A stretch of DNA of 64,000 bases from CBDDDW01 sp965226805 (GTDB lineage: Bacteria; Chloroflexota; Dehalococcoidia; Lucifugimonadales; JAGWBF01), in contig CBDDDW010000028.1 of the NCBI GenBank assembly GCA_965226805.1, forward strand, positions 401,881 to 465,880, given 5' to 3'. Position 1 is the stretch's first letter, and each line of letters starts with the position of its first letter. The notes beneath the pieces were generated by a model that was not told the origin of the DNA, ran no database searches, and worked only from the letters and a program-made list of their open reading frames with translations. Of the stretch, positions 1 to 9,541 are shown in pieces. A program made the translations under genes and the position numbers.

Positions 1-819
1 GTGGATGGTGAAGGGAATCCCCCAGGGGGCGACGATCAGCGCCGTAACCGCCGTGAATAACGCTGAATGAGTGAGTACCTGTCTCCTGGAATATACGGCT
101 GAGAGTGCGTGGTAGAGGAACCACCCAGCTATTCCCAGACCCAGCGAAATCCCGGTCATGTGGTGGGTCAGGATGCTGGCCGCCATGCATGCTCCTCCCC
201 ATGCGGATAGCCCACGGTTGCCTGTTCTAAGGGATCGTTCAAGCAGCATGAATCCCACAAGCCCGATGGGAAGGGCCAACATGGAAGTAAACCAGCCCCA
301 CAGAAAGATCGAGCTTAGAACCGGGTAGGCTAGAGTGGTCAGGACTCCGGCCAGGGCGGCGGTCCACCGACGCAGGCCCAGCTCAACCGCGAGCCAGTAG
401 GTCGCCGTAGCCAGTCCCCCGTACGCCATGACCAGCAGGGCGACGGAGACCCCTATTAGGTCGATCCGTGTCACGAAGCTGATGACTCCAACTAGGCCGT
501 AACCCAGGGGAGGATATGCCTGAAGGTACGGGAAGCCACCGTACCAATAGGGGTCCTGGAGCGGGTTCGCCAGGTCGCCAGAGAGGGCAAGCTTGGTGAC
601 CCAGCTCAGGTGCAGGAAGGTTGCAGTATCCACCCCGGATGGATAGTCTTGGCCAAAGGTTGGCCATATGATAATGATGCCCAGAACGCAAAACGCGAAG
701 AATATCCCGAGTTGCGGGTAAGCCTTTACCAGGCTCTGAGTCAACAAGAGTCTGCCGATCGGGTGGTGGGATGTCCGGTGCAGCACCGCGCTGCTTCTGG
801 CGGCGAGCTTGTCCAGCAT
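1..819 (-). CDS. Multi-spanning membrane protein, PTPS-related type (3' part missing at window edge)
   Basis: An open frame of 273 codons runs from an ATG at 819 off the left edge, so only the N-terminal part is present. After a short basic N-terminus come several hydrophobic segments separated by short polar loops. The first external loop reads DYPSGVDTATFLHLSW and is followed by NPLQDPYWYGGFPYLQAYPP. This pattern is typical of the membrane family annotated as 6-pyruvoyl-tetrahydropterin-synthase-related (PF10131-like) and of GT-C glycosyltransferase-like proteins. It starts 8 bases after the stop of the secreted protein gene upstream, so the two are probably co-transcribed. Family assignment rests on recalled motif similarity; the substrate is unknown. 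Confidence 0.7.
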   Translation of the reverse strand, partial: MLDKLAARSSAVLHRTSHHPIGRLLLTQSLVKAYPQLGIFFAFCVLGIIIIWPTFGQDYPSGVDTATFLHLSWVTKLALSGDLANPLQDPYWYGGFPYLQAYPPLGYGLVGVISFVTRIDLIGVSVALLVMAYGGLATATYWLAVELGLRRWTAALAGVLTTLAYPVLSSIFLWGWFTSMLALPIGLVGFMLLERSLRTGNRGLSAWGGACMAASILTHHMTGISLGLGIAGWFLYHALSAVYSRRQVLTHSALFTAVTALIVAPWGIPFTIH

Positions 820-827
820 GCGGATGT

Positions 828-1481
828 TTAGCCGGATACTATTCGGGGCTCGGATAAGATAGCGAAGCGACCAAGGCTCAGTACGCGGGCTTCCAGGATG
901 CCTCGGCTTTGATGGTAACTGGTGACCAAGGGCAGCCATCCGTGGTCAGCGGTGTAGCGCGCGATCACCAGCCTGGATGGGTCTCCATAGGGTGTGCGAA
1001 TAGGTAGCTCCAACACCCACGGTCGTTGCAAGTTCAGAGTGATGCGCTTGGCCCTGTGGTCGAATGCCTGCAGGTCGAACGCCTTAAGCATCTCCTGGTG
1101 TCTGGCCGACGAGGGAGCTTTGTCGAGGGGCAACGGCTCATAGACGACTTGTACCGTGCTATCTATAGAGCCGGCGTCGATGACAAGGAGTAATCCGTCC
1201 TTAGACTGTACCTCTGACTTGGGTACCGGAGGAAACCTTGGCACCGGCATTGCGAGCGGCGAAATCAGCCACGAGATCGCGAATTCCACCCTCGGTATGT
1301 CTACCTGCTTGACGTTGGCCGGATCGATTACGTTCGGAAGCTTGGCTTCAGGGCCGGGTGGCGGCGTAGGCCAGGGAACGTCCGCAAAGATTCCCCCGTC
1401 GTGGGCCAGCAGTATTAATGTGATTGAGACGACGATACCGGCAACTGCGAGGCCGGCCCTTCGTGTCCAACTATGAGTCAT
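828..1481 (-). CDS. Secreted or membrane-anchored hypothetical protein
   Basis: A 217-residue protein with a basic N-terminus (MTHSWTRR) and one hydrophobic segment at about residues 9-27, so it is exported or anchored by a signal-type helix. A Pro-rich stretch follows (about 35-50). The rest is a soluble beta-rich domain with no cysteines or recognisable catalytic motif. The end (GRFAILSEPRIVSG) resembles the tail of secreted repeat or adhesion-like domains. I do not recognise a family. It lies directly upstream of the PTPS-related membrane protein gene with an 8-base gap, suggesting a joint role at the cell envelope. Confidence 0.65.
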   Translation of the reverse strand: MTHSWTRRAGLAVAGIVVSITLILLAHDGGIFADVPWPTPPPGPEAKLPNVIDPANVKQVDIPRVEFAISWLISPLAMPVPRFPPVPKSEVQSKDGLLLVIDAGSIDSTVQVVYEPLPLDKAPSSARHQEMLKAFDLQAFDHRAKRITLNLQRPWVLELPIRTPYGDPSRLVIARYTADHGWLPLVTSYHQSRGILEARVLSLGRFAILSEPRIVSG

Positions 1482-1643
1482 AACTAATATTCACGGAAAT
1501 ATGGTCGGGTATCTACCCAAAACAGTAGGCTGGTGTGGTGCCACCAATTTGGACAGTATATAAGGGTGCCTAAAGATTGGTCAACGTTCAAAAACTAGGC
1601 CACCTTGGACAACTCAGCTAGGCCCGGGACCGCTGTGCGCGCT

Positions 1644-3494
1644 TCACTCTACTGTGACGGATTTGGCGAGATTGCGGGGTTGGTCCACGTCGCAGCCACG
1701 GCGTAGGCCTATGTAATAGGCCAGGAGCTGCAACGGGACAACCGCCAAGAAAGGAGTAAGAACTTCAGAGCATTTGGGTATGTGCAATACCTCATCGACT
1801 TGCGGAGCAAGCTCCGTATTCCCGTCCGTAGCAACCGCGATAATAATTCCGTCCCTTGTCTTGGCTTCCTTGAGATTGCTCGAGATCTTGCTGTAAAGAG
1901 GGCCGTCGGGCGCAAGAACCACCACAGGCATGTTAATGTCAATCAGGGCTATGGGTCCGTGCTTCATCTCACCGGCCGGATATCCCTCGGCATGTATGTA
2001 GCTGATCTCCTTGAGCTTGAGGGCCCCTTCTAGAGCTAGCGGATGCATGATCCCCCTGCCCAAGTATAGGAAGTTTTCGTATCGGTAGAACTTCCGAGCT
2101 ATCTGTTGATAAGGCAGATGGTCGTCTAGAACTGTACCGAGAAGATGGGGCAAACGGGCCAACTCCTCGGTCAGCTTACGCGAAAGAACGCCGTCTATAT
2201 TTCCGCGAACGCGTCCAAGGTATATTGAAGTCAAGAAGAGGACGGCCAGGGAGGCTATGAAAGTCTTGGTGCTGGCTACCCCTATTTCAGGCCCCGATCG
2301 CATGTACAACGTCTCCTCAGCCAGCCGAGTGGCTTGACTGCCCTCCACGTTGCAAACGGTAATCAGCCGCCCTCCCCTCTCCCTAGCGGCGGCCATCGCC
2401 GCTAGGGTATCCGCCGTCTCTCCGGATTGACCTACGGAGATGACAAGGGTCTTGTCGTCCAGGTGAAAGTTTCTGTACCTGAACTCAGACGAGCTGTCTA
2501 CCTCGGTAGGTAAACCAGTAAGCTCCTCGATGAAATGCTTGCCCACCATGGCGGCATGCAAACTGGTGCCGCATCCTATAAGGATCACCCTGTGAAGTTC
2601 CCGGATCTGGCTCTCTGAGATTGGGAACCCTTCCAGGGTCACCGTATTCTGGTCAAAGTTCACCCTCCCGCCTAAAGCGTTGGCCGCTACGCGGGGTTGC
2701 TCCATTATCTCCTTGAGCATAAAGTGCTTGTACCCTGACTTGTCTACCCAGCCGGTGTCCCCGGAGACGGGCTGCGTGCCTTTGTCCATTGTCTCGCCTT
2801 CAGGACTCAGATACTCGACCCCGTGTTCAGTGACAATGGCGGTCTCGCCATCATCTAGAAAGCTGACCCGATCCGCGAAGTGGGTCAGCGCGGGGAGGTC
2901 GCTGCTGACCATCGCCTCACCCGATCGATGGGCTACGACTACGCCTCCGCCGGCGTTTCCTATACGTCCGGCAAGGAGCATACGTTCGGAGGTTCCTACC
3001 TGGGCAGCCACGATAGCCTGGGAGCCCTGGAGCTGGGTCCTCATTCTGATGAAGGCTTCCACAAAGCTACATCCGTCCTTTAACGCTTCCTCTAGTAAAT
3101 GGGGAATGACCTCTGTGTCTGTCTCCGATGTGAAGGTATGTCCTTTAGAGAGGAGGTCTTGCTTGAGTTGAAGGTAATTCTCTACGATGCCGTTGTGCAC
3201 CACCGCCAGCTGATGGCGGCAGTCCGTATGAGGATGAGCATTGGCATCGGTCGGCTTTCCGTGGGTTGCCCATCGAGTGTGGCCTAGACCCAGCGTCCCC
3301 TTCGGAATTCCGCCTTTCCCCGGAGTGGAGAGGGCCTTGACCTTACCCGCTGACTTGTGGACCTGAAGCTGGCCTGAGGAGTCCAGGATGGCTATACCGG
3401 CACTGTCGTAGCCGCGGTACTCCAGGTGCTGAAGCCCTGTGAGAACCACCGGCCAGGCCTCACGGTGGCCCACATAGCCGACGATGCCGCACAT
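1644..3494 (-). CDS. glmS: Glutamine-fructose-6-phosphate aminotransferase (isomerizing)
   Basis: Makes glucosamine-6-phosphate from fructose-6-phosphate and glutamine, the first step to UDP-GlcNAc for cell-wall and glycan synthesis. The 616-residue length is normal. The N-terminal nucleophile Cys2 (MCGIVGYVG) begins a class II glutamine amidotransferase domain with the RWATHGKPTDANAHPH segment. Two SIS sugar-isomerase domains follow (about 290-425 and 460-600), with CGTSLHAAMVGK, SVGQSGETADT and the C-terminal DQPRNLAKSVTVE signature. An AGGA-like ribosome site precedes the ATG by about 7 bases. It appears monocistronic, with about 400 bases of non-coding DNA upstream. No glmS ribozyme was recognised there. 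Confidence 0.97.
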   Translation of the reverse strand: MCGIVGYVGHREAWPVVLTGLQHLEYRGYDSAGIAILDSSGQLQVHKSAGKVKALSTPGKGGIPKGTLGLGHTRWATHGKPTDANAHPHTDCRHQLAVVHNGIVENYLQLKQDLLSKGHTFTSETDTEVIPHLLEEALKDGCSFVEAFIRMRTQLQGSQAIVAAQVGTSERMLLAGRIGNAGGGVVVAHRSGEAMVSSDLPALTHFADRVSFLDDGETAIVTEHGVEYLSPEGETMDKGTQPVSGDTGWVDKSGYKHFMLKEIMEQPRVAANALGGRVNFDQNTVTLEGFPISESQIRELHRVILIGCGTSLHAAMVGKHFIEELTGLPTEVDSSSEFRYRNFHLDDKTLVISVGQSGETADTLAAMAAARERGGRLITVCNVEGSQATRLAEETLYMRSGPEIGVASTKTFIASLAVLFLTSIYLGRVRGNIDGVLSRKLTEELARLPHLLGTVLDDHLPYQQIARKFYRYENFLYLGRGIMHPLALEGALKLKEISYIHAEGYPAGEMKHGPIALIDINMPVVVLAPDGPLYSKISSNLKEAKTRDGIIIAVATDGNTELAPQVDEVLHIPKCSEVLTPFLAVVPLQLLAYYIGLRRGCDVDQPRNLAKSVTVE

Positions 3495-3896
3495 GTTGGC
3501 GTCCTATCCAGGTATGGAGGTGCTCGCCTTCATAGGACCCTTCATCGGGCCGCCTATGGCAGAACTGGCGAGAAGCTTGTGGTTTAGGGAGAGAAGGAGA
3601 AGGGCCATTCGTTCGTTCCAGGGCAACACAAGGCTAGTGTATTGTCTGATATGTTCTAAGTCAAGGCTGCTGGAGCGTGAAACAATCCGTCTCGGGCTCT
3701 GCCACGTATAAATTTGATGCCAGGAGGCATCGCAAGCAATTTGTCGAGGCCGGCAGTGCGGATGGGTGGACTGGTGGGTATGAGAGACTTACCTTTGGGC
3801 GCCGGACTCGAAAACCACTCCTTATGGGGCGGCCGGCTTGGACAATTCATTCCGAAATCCGTTAATATAATACAAAGGGGAGGAGCCTCTTGAATC
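3495..3896. other. Intergenic region between divergent genes
   Basis: About 400 bases between divergent glmS and the peptidase gene. No convincing reading frame is present. It contains a TATAAT box at 3866-3871 close to the peptidase start and an AGGAGG-like site further left that is not followed by a plausible gene. The region must hold the promoters of both neighbours. Confidence 0.6.
3866..3871 (+). promoter_or_regulatory. Putative -10 box of the peptidase gene
   Basis: A perfect TATAAT hexamer lies 31 bases before the GTG start at 3897. A TTGGAC hexamer is found upstream at a longer-than-ideal spacing (19-22 bases), so only the -10 element is convincing. A strong purine-rich ribosome site (AGGGGAGGAG) lies between this box and the start. 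Confidence 0.4.
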
Positions 3897-5372
3897 GTGG
3901 ACATTAAAGCTATACGCCTCACTGGTATATCCTTGGCGGTTGCCGTGATGGGGTTACTGTGGGTTTTGGCTCCGGTTGCGCTGGCGGATGGGGAGGGCAT
4001 TCAGGTAATCTCAGAGAGCGCTGAGAGCAATTTCCCCGACGACATCACCTTCAGCATAGCGGCAACCAGCCCCGATCCCATAACGGAGGTCCGCGTGTTC
4101 TTTAGGCCTGTAGGCGGCGAACGAAGCGGCTACGGGTACCTGGACTTTGAACCCGGAACGGTGGTGGAGGGGGAACACGTGATGGCCACCGGCTCCGGGA
4201 GCGGCCATAAACCCCCCGGTACAGTAGTGCGTTACTTCTTTGAGATTGTGGATGCGGCGGAAAGGGAGTTTCGCACTGAGGAAAAGGAGTTTCTGTACTT
4301 GGACGAGTCCCTTGAGTGGAAGGAGATTTCAGAAGGGATATTGACCGTTTACTACTACGGCGACTTCGTCGAAAAGCGCGCGAGAACCGTTCTGGATGCC
4401 GCAAGGCTGACCATGGAGAATATGGGCCGGCTGCTTGGTATAATACCCACGGAGCCCATAAAGATCGTCTCTTACAGCAACTACAGAGACATGTCCAGAG
4501 GACTCCCTTTTCGTTCGCAGGCGGTGAGGGAAGGCTTGCAGACCCAGGGTCAGGCCTGGCCCTCGGAAAGGGTCCTGATGGTCCTCAGTTCAGAGACAAC
4601 GGTCACGGGTATCGCCTCCCACGAATTCACCCACATACTGGTAGCCGAAGGAGCCGGGCGTGGACATTCCTTGGTTCCAGCATGGCTCAACGAAGGCCTC
4701 GCCGAGTACGGCAACATTGACCAAACTCCGGCCTACGACAGGGCTCTCGCCTACGCCATCTTCACCAGACGAGTCAAGCCTTTATGGTACCAACAATCCC
4801 TCGGCGGTGAACCGGACGACATAGTCATCGGCTACGGTCAGGGCAAATCCGTGGTTGAATTTTTGATAAACGCTTACGGCCCGGGAAAGATGGCTGAGCT
4901 GATGCGGGCCTTCCATACAGCCACATCCGTCGACGGGGCGCTAGAGGTGGTATACGGCTTCGATCAGTACGGCCTGGATACCCTTTGGCGACGCTCGCTG
5001 GGCCTGGGTCCTCTACCGTCTCCACAAGAGCTGGAAAGACAACTGACTCCCACTCCAGGTCCAGCTCTGGCTGATGAGGAAGAAGAGCCGACGCCTGTGC
5101 CCACTCCGCTCGTGGAGGAGACTCCCGCTGGACCAGCCGCGGATGCGACCCCTGAGAGTCCTCCTGCGATAGACGAAGAGCGCAGGACGTCCCGTAGCTG
5201 TGGGGCGTCGCCCCATGGGAACAGCGATCTGCCGCTGGACGTAGCGATGTTGGCGTTGTTGGGAGGGCCTCTGTTCGTCCTGCGCCCCAGGTGGGGTGTC
5301 GGCGGGTACCGCCTCCTGCTGTCGCTGGTTCTAATGCGCCGGTTGCATGGCCGGCGTAAAGGCCCGCGATAG
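3897..5372 (+). CDS. Secreted, C-terminally anchored gluzincin metalloprotease (peptidase MA-like)
   Basis: A 491-residue protein with a GTG start behind an AGGGGAGGAG ribosome site. It has a signal peptide (hydrophobic about 9-28, ending LALADG), an N-terminal beta domain (about 30-140), and a zinc-peptidase domain with HEXXH in SHEFTHILVAEG (about residues 241-252) followed by WLNEGLAEY, where the downstream Glu is the third zinc ligand. This is the layout of the peptidase MA-like (PF13485) family. After the catalytic domain comes a Pro/Thr/Glu-rich linker (about 380-435) and a hydrophobic segment near the end flanked by Arg residues, suggesting attachment to the membrane. Substrate unknown. 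It converges with the ABC permease gene 5 bases downstream. Confidence 0.85.
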   Translation: MDIKAIRLTGISLAVAVMGLLWVLAPVALADGEGIQVISESAESNFPDDITFSIAATSPDPITEVRVFFRPVGGERSGYGYLDFEPGTVVEGEHVMATGSGSGHKPPGTVVRYFFEIVDAAEREFRTEEKEFLYLDESLEWKEISEGILTVYYYGDFVEKRARTVLDAARLTMENMGRLLGIIPTEPIKIVSYSNYRDMSRGLPFRSQAVREGLQTQGQAWPSERVLMVLSSETTVTGIASHEFTHILVAEGAGRGHSLVPAWLNEGLAEYGNIDQTPAYDRALAYAIFTRRVKPLWYQQSLGGEPDDIVIGYGQGKSVVEFLINAYGPGKMAELMRAFHTATSVDGALEVVYGFDQYGLDTLWRRSLGLGPLPSPQELERQLTPTPGPALADEEEEPTPVPTPLVEETPAGPAADATPESPPAIDEERRTSRSCGASPHGNSDLPLDVAMLALLGGPLFVLRPRWGVGGYRLLLSLVLMRRLHGRRKGPR

Positions 5373-5377
5373 GCTAC

Positions 5378-6343
5378 CTACCGGGTCCGTGGGTTGAAGG
5401 CGTCGTTCATGGCGTCCCCCAACAGATTGAAGCAGAAGACTAGCACCGTCACCGTGCCCACCGGGAACAAGAGCAGGTGCGGGTCGGTGCGCAGCACACC
5501 AATACTGCCGTTGTTGAAGATCATTCGTCCGAGGTCGGGTGTAGGCGGCTGTATGCCGATACCGAGCCAGCTCAGGATGATAGCAGCGAAGAAGATGCTT
5601 CCCATACTCATGGAAACCACCACAATCACTGGGCTGATGACATTAGGCAGAATGTGGTATAGCAGGATACGCGCTGTGGACGCCCCGGCGGCCTGGGCCG
5701 ATTCGACATACTGGCTTTGTTTTATATAGAATACCTGGCCTCGTACCAGCCTGGCCATACCAACCCATGAGAAGGCGGCCAGGGCCCCGAACACGACTAC
5801 GTAATCAACTATCCCCAGCCTTATGATCCAGTCGATTCCCGTAGCCTCTTGAAAGCTTCTGACCCACTCCACCATCCTGGGCCTGATAGTGGCCGCGATC
5901 AGGATGACCAGCAATATGTCGGGGAAGGCCAGGAATACCTCGCCTATCCTCATTATTATCGAGTCCACCATCTTCCCAAAGTAGCCAGAGATCAGCCCCA
6001 TCGTGATTCCTAGGAACAGGCTGCCGGTGACCACCGCAGCGACGGTGATTACGACGGCAGTTCTGAGCCCATAGATCACCCTGGAGAACATATCCCTCCC
6101 GGCCCGATCGGTGCCGAAAGGGTGGCTGAGGGAAGGGGGTTGTTTGACGTTGTTGAGGTTCACTTCATTGTAGCGGTAAGGCGCGACCCAGGCTGCTAGG
6201 ACACCCACAACGTAGAAGGTGACGATGATCAGCAGGCAGGCCATACCCACCTTCTTTCGCATTAGGCGGCGCAGGGACTGCGCCCAAAGGCTTCTGCCCT
6301 CCGCTTGGACCGTGAATATCGTTTTTTCGCTCTCGACAGCCAT
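5378..6343 (-). CDS. Peptide/nickel-type ABC transporter permease (DppC/OppC family)
   Basis: Inner-membrane subunit of a binding-protein-dependent importer. The N-terminal part carries a first transmembrane helix followed by HPFGTDRAGRDMFSRVIYGLR, the typical OppC N-terminal signature. The core has several helices and the EAA loop (AAGASTARILLYHILPNVISPVIV), which contacts the ATPase. A TTG-started frame extends to 6361, but the ATG at 6343 gives MAVESEK and follows a weak AGGC site, so I prefer it (321 residues). It is separated from the paired permease gene by a 163-bp dispersed repeat. No ATPase genes of the dppD/dppF type are found nearby. Confidence 0.93.
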   Translation of the reverse strand: MAVESEKTIFTVQAEGRSLWAQSLRRLMRKKVGMACLLIIVTFYVVGVLAAWVAPYRYNEVNLNNVKQPPSLSHPFGTDRAGRDMFSRVIYGLRTAVVITVAAVVTGSLFLGITMGLISGYFGKMVDSIIMRIGEVFLAFPDILLVILIAATIRPRMVEWVRSFQEATGIDWIIRLGIVDYVVVFGALAAFSWVGMARLVRGQVFYIKQSQYVESAQAAGASTARILLYHILPNVISPVIVVVSMSMGSIFFAAIILSWLGIGIQPPTPDLGRMIFNNGSIGVLRTDPHLLLFPVGTVTVLVFCFNLLGDAMNDAFNPRTR

Positions 6344-6439
6344 AGCTTTGCCTGCGCGCAACGGACCGGGGATACGGGCCCCGTTGCCGGCCCTACCTGG
6401 TTACAGTTATCAGTGACATGGTGCTGAAAACCATTTCGA

Positions 6440-6602
6440 CTATCCCACTGACCCCCTTCCCTTCGGCAGGCTCAGGACGGGCCTGGCCAGGAAGAGGGAA
6501 GAATTGACATCTGAGGGACATCCCTTCGGCTAGCTCAGGGCAGGCTCTCAGACCTCCGGCAAAGGGGCTTCGCCCCTCCGCACTCCCTTCTTCTTCCGCA
6601 AC
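6440..6602 (-). repeat. Dispersed intergenic repeat, copy A
   Basis: Read on the minus strand this stretch begins GCGGAAGAAGAAGGGAGTGC, continues through a GGGGCGAAGCCCC stem-loop and CTTTGCCGG, then has GGGATGTCCCTCAGATGT, a Cys-coding-like pyrimidine run, GGCCAGGCC and CCTGAGCCTGCCGAAGGGAA. The same blocks occur in the same order at 36316-36453, and the first blocks occur at 57262-57323. It fills the gap between the two permease genes and is not coding. Confidence 0.85.
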
Positions 6603-6605
6603 ATG

Positions 6606-7532
6606 CTAATAGCGTATTCTGGGGTCGATGAACCTGTAGCCGATGTCCACCACGAGATTGGCGAGAACAAAGCCGGTTGCGATGACGAGCACCAGTGCCA
6701 TGATGACGGGATAGTCGCGCGCGAAGATGGACTCGATGGCCAGTAGTCCCATCCCTGGAATCCCGAAGTAAAACTCAATTATGAAGGAGCCTGATACCAG
6801 GGTGGCCATGGAGAGACCTACCAGTGTGAATATGGGTATGAGCGCGTTGCGCAGGATGTGCCGATAACGCACGACGTATTCCTCGAGCCCCTTTGCTCTG
6901 GCGGTACGCACATAGTCCTGTCCGATGACTTCCAACGTGGTGGCACGGGTGAGCCTGGTCAGTGCCGCTATGCCGGGCACTCCCAATACGACAGCCGGCA
7001 GGATGATTTGAGTGTCGAAGAAGCCACCCCAGCCGTGGGTGGGCAGAAGATCCAGCCAAAGGGCGAAGATGATGAGAAGCCCGGGAGCGGTTAGGAACAC
7101 CGGCACGGACATGAGAAGCAGTGTGATGCTGACAGTCAGCGTATCCACCCAGGTGCCTTGCTTGAGGGCCGTAAAAAACCCGACGGGAATCCCTAGCCCC
7201 AGGGAGATGATCATGGCCGCGATTCCCAGCTGGGCAGAGACCCACATGCGCCTGGGCAGCAGCTCCGATACGTCTCTGCCCCGGTATTTGTAGCTTTCGC
7301 CCAGGTCTCCCCGGAAGACATCTTTGATATAGATTCCGTACTGGACGAGGAGTGGCTTGTCCAGGCCCTGTTGTTGCCGGATTCGCTCTACCGCCTCGGG
7401 ATTATTGTGCTGACCCATGAGTATCTGCACCGGGTCTCCTGGGCCGAAGCGGGTGAGGGTGAAGGTTATGAACGTAACAGCCAGGAGAAGAATAGGGGCC
7501 CAGATGAGTCTTCTAACTACATAAACCCACAT
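6606..7532 (-). CDS. Peptide/nickel-type ABC transporter permease (DppB/OppB family)
   Basis: Partner permease of the importer. The 308-residue protein begins MWVYVVRRLIWAPILLLAVTFITFTL, the standard first helix of DppB/OppB, and has FGPGDPVQILMGQ with the periplasmic loop LDKPLLVQYGIYIKDVFRGDLGESY. The EAA loop is RTARAKGLEEYVVRYRHILRN. The end IGYRFIDPRIRY is typical of the family. It lies 78 bases after the binding protein gene and before the second permease, giving the order binding protein, B, C. The substrate cannot be told from sequence; the family imports peptides, nickel or glycans. Confidence 0.94.
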   Translation of the reverse strand: MWVYVVRRLIWAPILLLAVTFITFTLTRFGPGDPVQILMGQHNNPEAVERIRQQQGLDKPLLVQYGIYIKDVFRGDLGESYKYRGRDVSELLPRRMWVSAQLGIAAMIISLGLGIPVGFFTALKQGTWVDTLTVSITLLLMSVPVFLTAPGLLIIFALWLDLLPTHGWGGFFDTQIILPAVVLGVPGIAALTRLTRATTLEVIGQDYVRTARAKGLEEYVVRYRHILRNALIPIFTLVGLSMATLVSGSFIIEFYFGIPGMGLLAIESIFARDYPVIMALVLVIATGFVLANLVVDIGYRFIDPRIRY

Positions 7533-7610
7533 GGTAACCCTGTTCTATTGCATGCGTGATAGATAGCCGGGCTTCTTCAGTTCGAGCTTTGGCATTCCCG
7601 GGTGAAGAGC

Positions 7611-9302
7611 CTAATTCTCCGTCATGTAGACGAAACGTAGCTTTGGGATAATCAGCTGCGTAAGAAAGTAGTCGTTTACGTAGGGCTTGATCAAGACGTA
7701 TTGCTCGCCGGCGTACCAAAGGGGAATCCAGGGTGCGTCTTCGATGATCATCTGCTCGATCTCGTGATACAGAGCGAACCTGACGGCTTCATCTTGTTCA
7801 ACTCTGGCTTCCTCGAGCAGGCGGTTTACCTCGGGATTGTTGTAACCAGTGTGGTTGTTGCTGCTCTCACTGTGGAAAAGTATGTCAAGGAAATTCTCGG
7901 GATCGGGATAGTCGGCGATCCAACCGATGTCGAACATCTGGAAACGGCGCTTGACGAGGTCCTGAAGGTAGGTGCCGAACTCGGTCTGAAGTATCTCGAC
8001 CTTGATCCCCAGGTTCTGGTCCCACATCTCCAGGATAATCTCCATGTCCAAGGTTAACTGGGTGCCGAAGCTACCGGCAGTCGTTAAGATTATGGGTGGC
8101 AGGTTCTCTAGATCGTCCCCATATTTGGATTCGCTCATTAGCAGGCGGGCCCTCTCCGGGTCGTAATCATAGCCCCTCAGGTTCGGGTTGTAGCCGGGAA
8201 AGGCCGGAGGCAGAATTCCCTTTGCCGGAACTACCAGGCCGGCCATAACGTCGCGAGATATGGCTTCCTTGTCGATGGCGTAGTTAAGGGCCTGTCTGAC
8301 CTTTGGGTCGTCAAGGGGCGGGTCATTGACGTTCATGCCGATATAGCTGGTGCTGAAGGATGGCGGGGCCCGCTGCAGCTCGGTATTGAGTGGGTTATTG
8401 GGGTCGAGTATGAGGTCCAGGTCTGCCAGGCCCACCCCAGTTAGATGAATTTCGTCGTTCTCGTACATCAGCATTGCGGTACCACCGCTGAGGATGAACC
8501 GGACGCTCTCCAGGAAAGGCGGCCCCAGGTGGAAAAGCTCGTTCCTAGTCAGTATGAGGCGTTCGCCGGGCACGTACTCCGAGAGCTTGAAGGGACCCGT
8601 ACCGTTGGGCGTGCGGAACCAGCGGCGGCCGCTTTCGACGTTCGCTTTGTCGAGGACAAAGGCGGTGGGATAAGTCAGCTTTGCCAGAAAGTAAGACTTG
8701 GACGCGTCGATAGTGATCGCCAGGGTGTGGTCGTCTATTACCCTAACCCCGGCGAGTTCGCTGGCGTCACCCTTGAGCCTTTCCTTGGCTCCCACGATGT
8801 CTCCGAGATACTGGTCGACCACCGGCGCGGCAGTCTGCGGATCTGTAGCCCTCTCAAGGGACCATTTGAAGTCCTGGGCTGTCACGGGCTTACCGTCGTG
8901 GAATTTGGCGTTTTCTCGCAGGTGGAAAGTGTATGTTAAGCCGTCGTTGCTCACATCCCAACTCTCGGCAATGTCTCCGACTATGTTCAGGTCCGGGGCT
9001 ATGGTCACGAGCCCGCCGAACACCTCGACTATAAATGTGGCGGATGTCGCGTCGGTGGTGAGGTGAGGATCCAGAGTCGGCGGGTCACCGAATACCCTGA
9101 CCAGCGCTCCGCCATCTATTCGAGAGCCGGGCTCTTTTGGCTCGGAGTTCTGAGCCGTGGTATCGGGAGCAACCGTGGCGTCTGATGGAGTGGCCGTCGC
9201 TGGGTCCGCTTTGGTTTCCTCGGTTGTGGTCGCCGACCTACCCCCGCATGCGGCCATCAAGAGTAGTAATGCCATGGTAGCGGTGACGATCTTCCAACTC
9301 AC
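7611..9302 (-). CDS. Extracellular solute-binding lipoprotein, family 5 (peptide/oligopeptide type)
   Basis: A 563-residue lipoprotein that captures the substrate for the two permeases downstream. The signal sequence ends in a lipobox LMAAC at about residues 15-19, followed by a Ser/Thr/Ala linker. The family 5 domain then shows GGALVRVFGDPPTLDPHLTTDAT, AESWDVSNDGLTYTFHLRENAKFHDGKPVTAQDFKWSLER and the C-terminal lobe with WIADYPDPENFLDILF. Length is normal. It is first in the transporter operon, with about 240 bases of upstream space shared with the divergent S41 homologue. ATPases of this system must be encoded elsewhere. Confidence 0.95.
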   Translation of the reverse strand: MSWKIVTATMALLLLMAACGGRSATTTEETKADPATATPSDATVAPDTTAQNSEPKEPGSRIDGGALVRVFGDPPTLDPHLTTDATSATFIVEVFGGLVTIAPDLNIVGDIAESWDVSNDGLTYTFHLRENAKFHDGKPVTAQDFKWSLERATDPQTAAPVVDQYLGDIVGAKERLKGDASELAGVRVIDDHTLAITIDASKSYFLAKLTYPTAFVLDKANVESGRRWFRTPNGTGPFKLSEYVPGERLILTRNELFHLGPPFLESVRFILSGGTAMLMYENDEIHLTGVGLADLDLILDPNNPLNTELQRAPPSFSTSYIGMNVNDPPLDDPKVRQALNYAIDKEAISRDVMAGLVVPAKGILPPAFPGYNPNLRGYDYDPERARLLMSESKYGDDLENLPPIILTTAGSFGTQLTLDMEIILEMWDQNLGIKVEILQTEFGTYLQDLVKRRFQMFDIGWIADYPDPENFLDILFHSESSNNHTGYNNPEVNRLLEEARVEQDEAVRFALYHEIEQMIIEDAPWIPLWYAGEQYVLIKPYVNDYFLTQLIIPKLRFVYMTEN

Positions 9303-9541
9303 TGTGTCTCCACCTTATCTATCTATTTAGCTCTGCATAAGGTCATGCTCTGGGTCACCCTCTCAAGGGACCCCGGCCCAAAAGCTGCGTTTACAGCCGA
9401 CATACGTATATTCTAGACACTCCGCACCGTGCTTGCAATGCTGATGGGCTGTGCGGAAGTGCGTTTTCTGGTGTTGCCCGTCGGTGCGTATAGTTGTTGC
9501 TTGACACTCCCGGCGATATGACCCTATGCTAATTATAGGAT
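9303..9541. other. Intergenic region between divergent genes
   Basis: About 240 bases containing the promoter described for the S41 homologue on the plus strand. No reading frame or RNA gene is apparent. Confidence 0.5.
9501..9530 (+). promoter_or_regulatory. Sigma-70-type promoter of the S41 homologue gene
   Basis: A perfect TTGACA at 9501-9506 and TATGCT at 9525-9530 are separated by 18 bases. The expected transcription start is about 9537, only a few bases before the GTG at 9542, so the mRNA would have almost no leader. Confidence 0.6.

Noticed and set aside
3495..3896. glmS ribozyme upstream of glmS
   Set aside because: No ribozyme core was recognised and the sequence has no self-cleavage site pattern.
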